From: a bacterium
GTDB lineage: Bacteria > DYJV01 > JALVYZ01
Direction: 5' to 3'
Length of the DNA stretch: 6,463 nt
Assembly: GCA_027037705.1 (NCBI GenBank)
Contig: JALVYZ010000413.1
Location: forward strand, 1 to 6,463
In this document: piece after piece, positions 4,468 to 6,463 of the stretch
Layout: the number at the start of each line of letters is the position of its first letter
Numbering within the stretch: position 1 is the stretch's first letter
The notes under the pieces: generated by a model
What the model saw: only the letters and a program-made list of their open reading frames with translations
Database searches by the model: none
What the model was told of the DNA's origin: nothing
Position numbers and translations under genes: made by a program

Positions 4468-6174
4468 TTATTTTATTACTTCTTTTAAATCTATTATGTA
4501 GATAGGATGTACATATGCTGATAATATTAATTGATGAGTAGCATTTGGGAAATCATTAGTATTAGCACCCAATTCTGATGGTGCGATTTTTTCTATTTCT
4601 AGACCTCGCTTTTTCATTTCCTCATAATCTTCTTCAGAAACGTCCCAACAAACAATACAATCAATTTCATTAAACATCTTTTGTTCGTCATTAAAATCTC
4701 TAAGTATATTTCTTAGTCTTGACTTAAATTCTATAACGACTTTCTTATTGCCCCATTTTGCATACAAGTCATATTTGTTTCTATACCCAGAAATTAATGG
4801 ATCTATATCTGTTATTTTACCATTGCCAATACATTCAAAGAATAAGGCCGCAACACTTGCTTCTTGGTCTTTAGGGGTTTTCTTCAATTTGATGTCTTTT
4901 ATATTTAAGTCCGGGATGTTTTCTATCTCTGCAAATATTTCATCTTTATCCCATTCACTATCAGTAATAATTTCGCCAGAAACATATTTGGTTATAAATT
5001 TGAGATATTCATTAAAAATTTCTCTCGCATATTTTTTATATATACGGGCTTGCATGCCATGTATAGATTTACGACCAATATCAAACTTTAAATGTCGATC
5101 TTCAAATAAAATAAAAATATTAGACCAATAACCTGCATAACCGGTAGAGGGATGTTCTACTGAAATACCAGTCGGCATTCCTTTTACTGAAGTAAAAATT
5201 CCAGGTTGGAATTTAACATATCCGAATTTGTCTAACCAATCATCATTTTTTAAGTCATCATAGGTACATAAATTATTTTTTACTGATAAATCATCCCACA
5301 CCCTTCTTTTAGGGACAAAACAAGTTATGTATTTTATCGTTCTGCCAGAATGAACGAATTCTCCTTTTTTATAAATAATTTTATCTTTGAGCTTTCTTCT
5401 TTTGTCTTGGTCAGTTCTATTAGGCTCTCGAGCAAATTCAATAAAGTCATCTAAATTTATTTTCGAATTTTTATTTAAATCATCAAAAATTAACCAATAT
5501 TTGAAAGGAAGCTCTTCTTCAAAAACATCTCCATCCAAATTTTTGAAGTTTAACATGATCTTTACTTCTTTATCATTTTCCCAAATAGTTTTTGTATTTC
5601 CTATAGCAGTTCTAGTGCGTAAAATAAATTTAATCTGTTCAAAACGTAGTTCAAAAATAGGAATATCATGAACATTGTTTAAAGTTATTTCAGTGCCAAT
5701 AAAATCATCATTTATTTTTTCGAAATTTAAAATCAGTGGATTATCATCAGTGCTTTGTTTCCAGTAATATGCATCTTTAACTCGGGCAACTGAACAACCA
5801 TTTTTTGTACCACTTTTAATCATAAAGTCATTACAAGAAAACATAACAAATGTTAAGCCTACGCCTTTTTCGCCTATACAATTTTCGTCATTTTCTTTAT
5901 TAGTTGAAAATGGAGCCAATAAAGAGGGCAATCGATCCGGTTCTATTCCAATTCCATTATCTCTTATAAGTATTCTTTTATTTAAGCTGTCTATTTCTAG
6001 ATATATTTCACCAATCTCTTCATCCGATTGCCTAATGGCATCTATACTATTCTGGCATAACTCAGCCAAAATATCCCAGTCGTTATTATAACTATCATCA
6101 ATATCCCTAATAGTCTTCTTTATTTCTCTGACACTGGGTTTTAAAAAGTCATCAATCAATTTTTTATCGGCCAT
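4468..6174 (-). CDS. GHKL-family ATPase fused to a PD-(D/E)xK nuclease-like domain
   Basis: A 568-aa cytoplasmic protein. The N-terminal GHKL (HSP90/MutL/MORC-like) ATPase domain shows the N box E38-LCQ-N42-SID45-A, the G1 box D72-NGIG, the G2 box GEKGVGLT (101-108), and a PFSTNK lid start at 88-93. A middle region (about 200-395) with FDIGRKSIHG at 364-373 probably corresponds to the S5-like transducer domain. The C-terminal domain (about 435-535) carries a helix with Glu438, YDLYAKW with Asp469, then VIEFKSRL with Glu482-x-Lys484, and hydrophobic DCIVCWDV, as in restriction-endonuclease-like folds. Similar ATPase-nuclease combinations occur among bacterial MutL/MORC-like proteins of restriction and defence loci, so ATP-controlled DNA cleavage against foreign DNA is a reasonable inference. 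No methylase is in the window. The start has AAGGGA eight bases upstream. All catalytic motifs look intact. Confidence 0.8.
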   Translation of the reverse strand: MADKKLIDDFLKPSVREIKKTIRDIDDSYNNDWDILAELCQNSIDAIRQSDEEIGEIYLEIDSLNKRILIRDNGIGIEPDRLPSLLAPFSTNKENDENCIGEKGVGLTFVMFSCNDFMIKSGTKNGCSVARVKDAYYWKQSTDDNPLILNFEKINDDFIGTEITLNNVHDIPIFELRFEQIKFILRTRTAIGNTKTIWENDKEVKIMLNFKNLDGDVFEEELPFKYWLIFDDLNKNSKINLDDFIEFAREPNRTDQDKRRKLKDKIIYKKGEFVHSGRTIKYITCFVPKRRVWDDLSVKNNLCTYDDLKNDDWLDKFGYVKFQPGIFTSVKGMPTGISVEHPSTGYAGYWSNIFILFEDRHLKFDIGRKSIHGMQARIYKKYAREIFNEYLKFITKYVSGEIITDSEWDKDEIFAEIENIPDLNIKDIKLKKTPKDQEASVAALFFECIGNGKITDIDPLISGYRNKYDLYAKWGNKKVVIEFKSRLRNILRDFNDEQKMFNEIDCIVCWDVSEEDYEEMKKRGLEIEKIAPSELGANTNDFPNATHQLILSAYVHPIYIIDLKEVIK

Positions 6175-6182
6175 ATTAATAT

Positions 6183-6188
6183 TCCCTT
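6183..6188 (-). promoter_or_regulatory. Shine-Dalgarno of the GHKL-nuclease gene
   Basis: The minus strand reads AAGGGA eight bases before the ATG at 6174. It is the only one of the three minus-strand genes with a clear ribosome binding site, and it lies on the gene side of the putative crossover point, so it would travel with the gene. Confidence 0.75.
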
Positions 6189-6200
6189 ATTTTAATTTTT

Positions 6201-6284
6201 ATATAACGTCCAGGGTCACTTGCCGCTATGGAGCAAGGCCAAAGGCCGCAGCGGAATAGCGGTCAAGAGCATCCCTTTGATACT
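6201..6284 (-). other. attC-like recombination site upstream of the GHKL-nuclease gene
   Basis: Minus-strand GTTATAT (complement 6201-6207) fits the R' core. CCGCTAT (6223-6229) pairs perfectly with ATAGCGG (6256-6262), and CTTG (6219-6222) with CAAG (6264-6267), leaving T6263 unpaired. The tip is GGCC-AAA-GGCC (6237-6247), and outer GGG (6213-6215) pairs with CCC (6273-6275). This is the best-formed hairpin of the three. No clear R'' is visible on the far side. Confidence 0.55.
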
Positions 6285-6463
6285 AATTGAGCCTTTATTT
6301 TTTTTATTTTTATGTTACAACTATTTAAATAACCTAAAAAAGGAGATTTTTCAATGAATTTTTACAAAAAATAACATAATTTTTACTGTGGGAAATACCT
6401 TTGTAAATTTTTTTGGAATTTAAGACATGAATTGAATTTGTTATAAATTATTATAAATAGAAC
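6213..6463 (-). repeat. Long repeat, copy C (cut by the window edge)
   Basis: Matches copy B from the hairpin through the promoter-like middle and into the tail, which is interrupted by the end of the window. Its presence upstream of the GHKL gene implies another cassette or gene unit to the right. Confidence 0.85.
6326..6354 (-). promoter_or_regulatory. Candidate promoter within repeat copy C
   Basis: Minus-strand TTGAAA (complement 6349-6354), 17 bases, TATTTA (complement 6326-6331). It is identical in boxes and spacing to the copy B candidate and points toward the GHKL-nuclease gene about 150 bases away. Confidence 0.45.

Noticed and set aside
3233-5671. Open frames on the + strand inside the ART and GHKL-nuclease genes (3233-3436, 4748-5131, 5387-5671)
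   Set aside because: They lie antisense to genes with recognisable motifs, lack ribosome binding sites, and encode low-complexity, Ser/Leu/Phe-rich sequence typical of antisense reading.

Overview
The window is AT-rich and looks like an anaerobic, possibly thermophilic bacterium of the Desulfobacterota, Thermodesulfobacteria or Nitrospirota type. The reasons are the MinD-ferredoxin ATPase / NifX-like / Mrp-NifX fusion genes on the left, typical of the 'orange protein' (ORP) clusters of sulfate reducers, and the short word-like intergenic repeats. The taxonomic guess is inference; no rRNA or tRNA is present to fix it.

Left block (1-2606, + strand): the C-terminal part of a MinD-superfamily P-loop ATPase, a 119-aa NifX-like protein, and an Mrp/NBP35 ATPase with a C-terminal NifX-like domain. 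All three belong to iron-sulfur or metallocluster handling. The spacers between them are filled with degenerate short repeats. A hairpin terminator with T-runs on both strands (2583-2606) closes the block.

Right block (about 2700-6463, - strand): three genes all on the minus strand, each followed downstream by a long hairpin or repeat. In transcriptional order from the right edge they are a 568-aa GHKL ATPase with a C-terminal PD-(D/E)xK nuclease-like domain, a small three-helix membrane protein, and a 154-aa protein resembling an R-S-E ADP-ribosyltransferase. A related long repeat occurs three times (2710-2948, 4121-4460, 6213 to the window end). Each copy has an imperfect palindrome next to a GTTATA-type core on the minus strand, like an integron attC site. 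A different, compact attC-like site (3664-3724) separates the membrane-protein and ADP-ribosyltransferase genes. One-gene units, same orientation, little promoter space and attC-like sites together suggest the distal end of an integron gene-cassette array running leftward. The integrase, if present, would lie beyond the right edge. The two full repeat copies also share a candidate promoter facing the next gene, which the terminal copy lacks.

The two blocks are convergent and separated by the bidirectional terminator. The right block looks like an accessory region with possible phage-defence or toxin functions placed beside a housekeeping metallocluster cluster.
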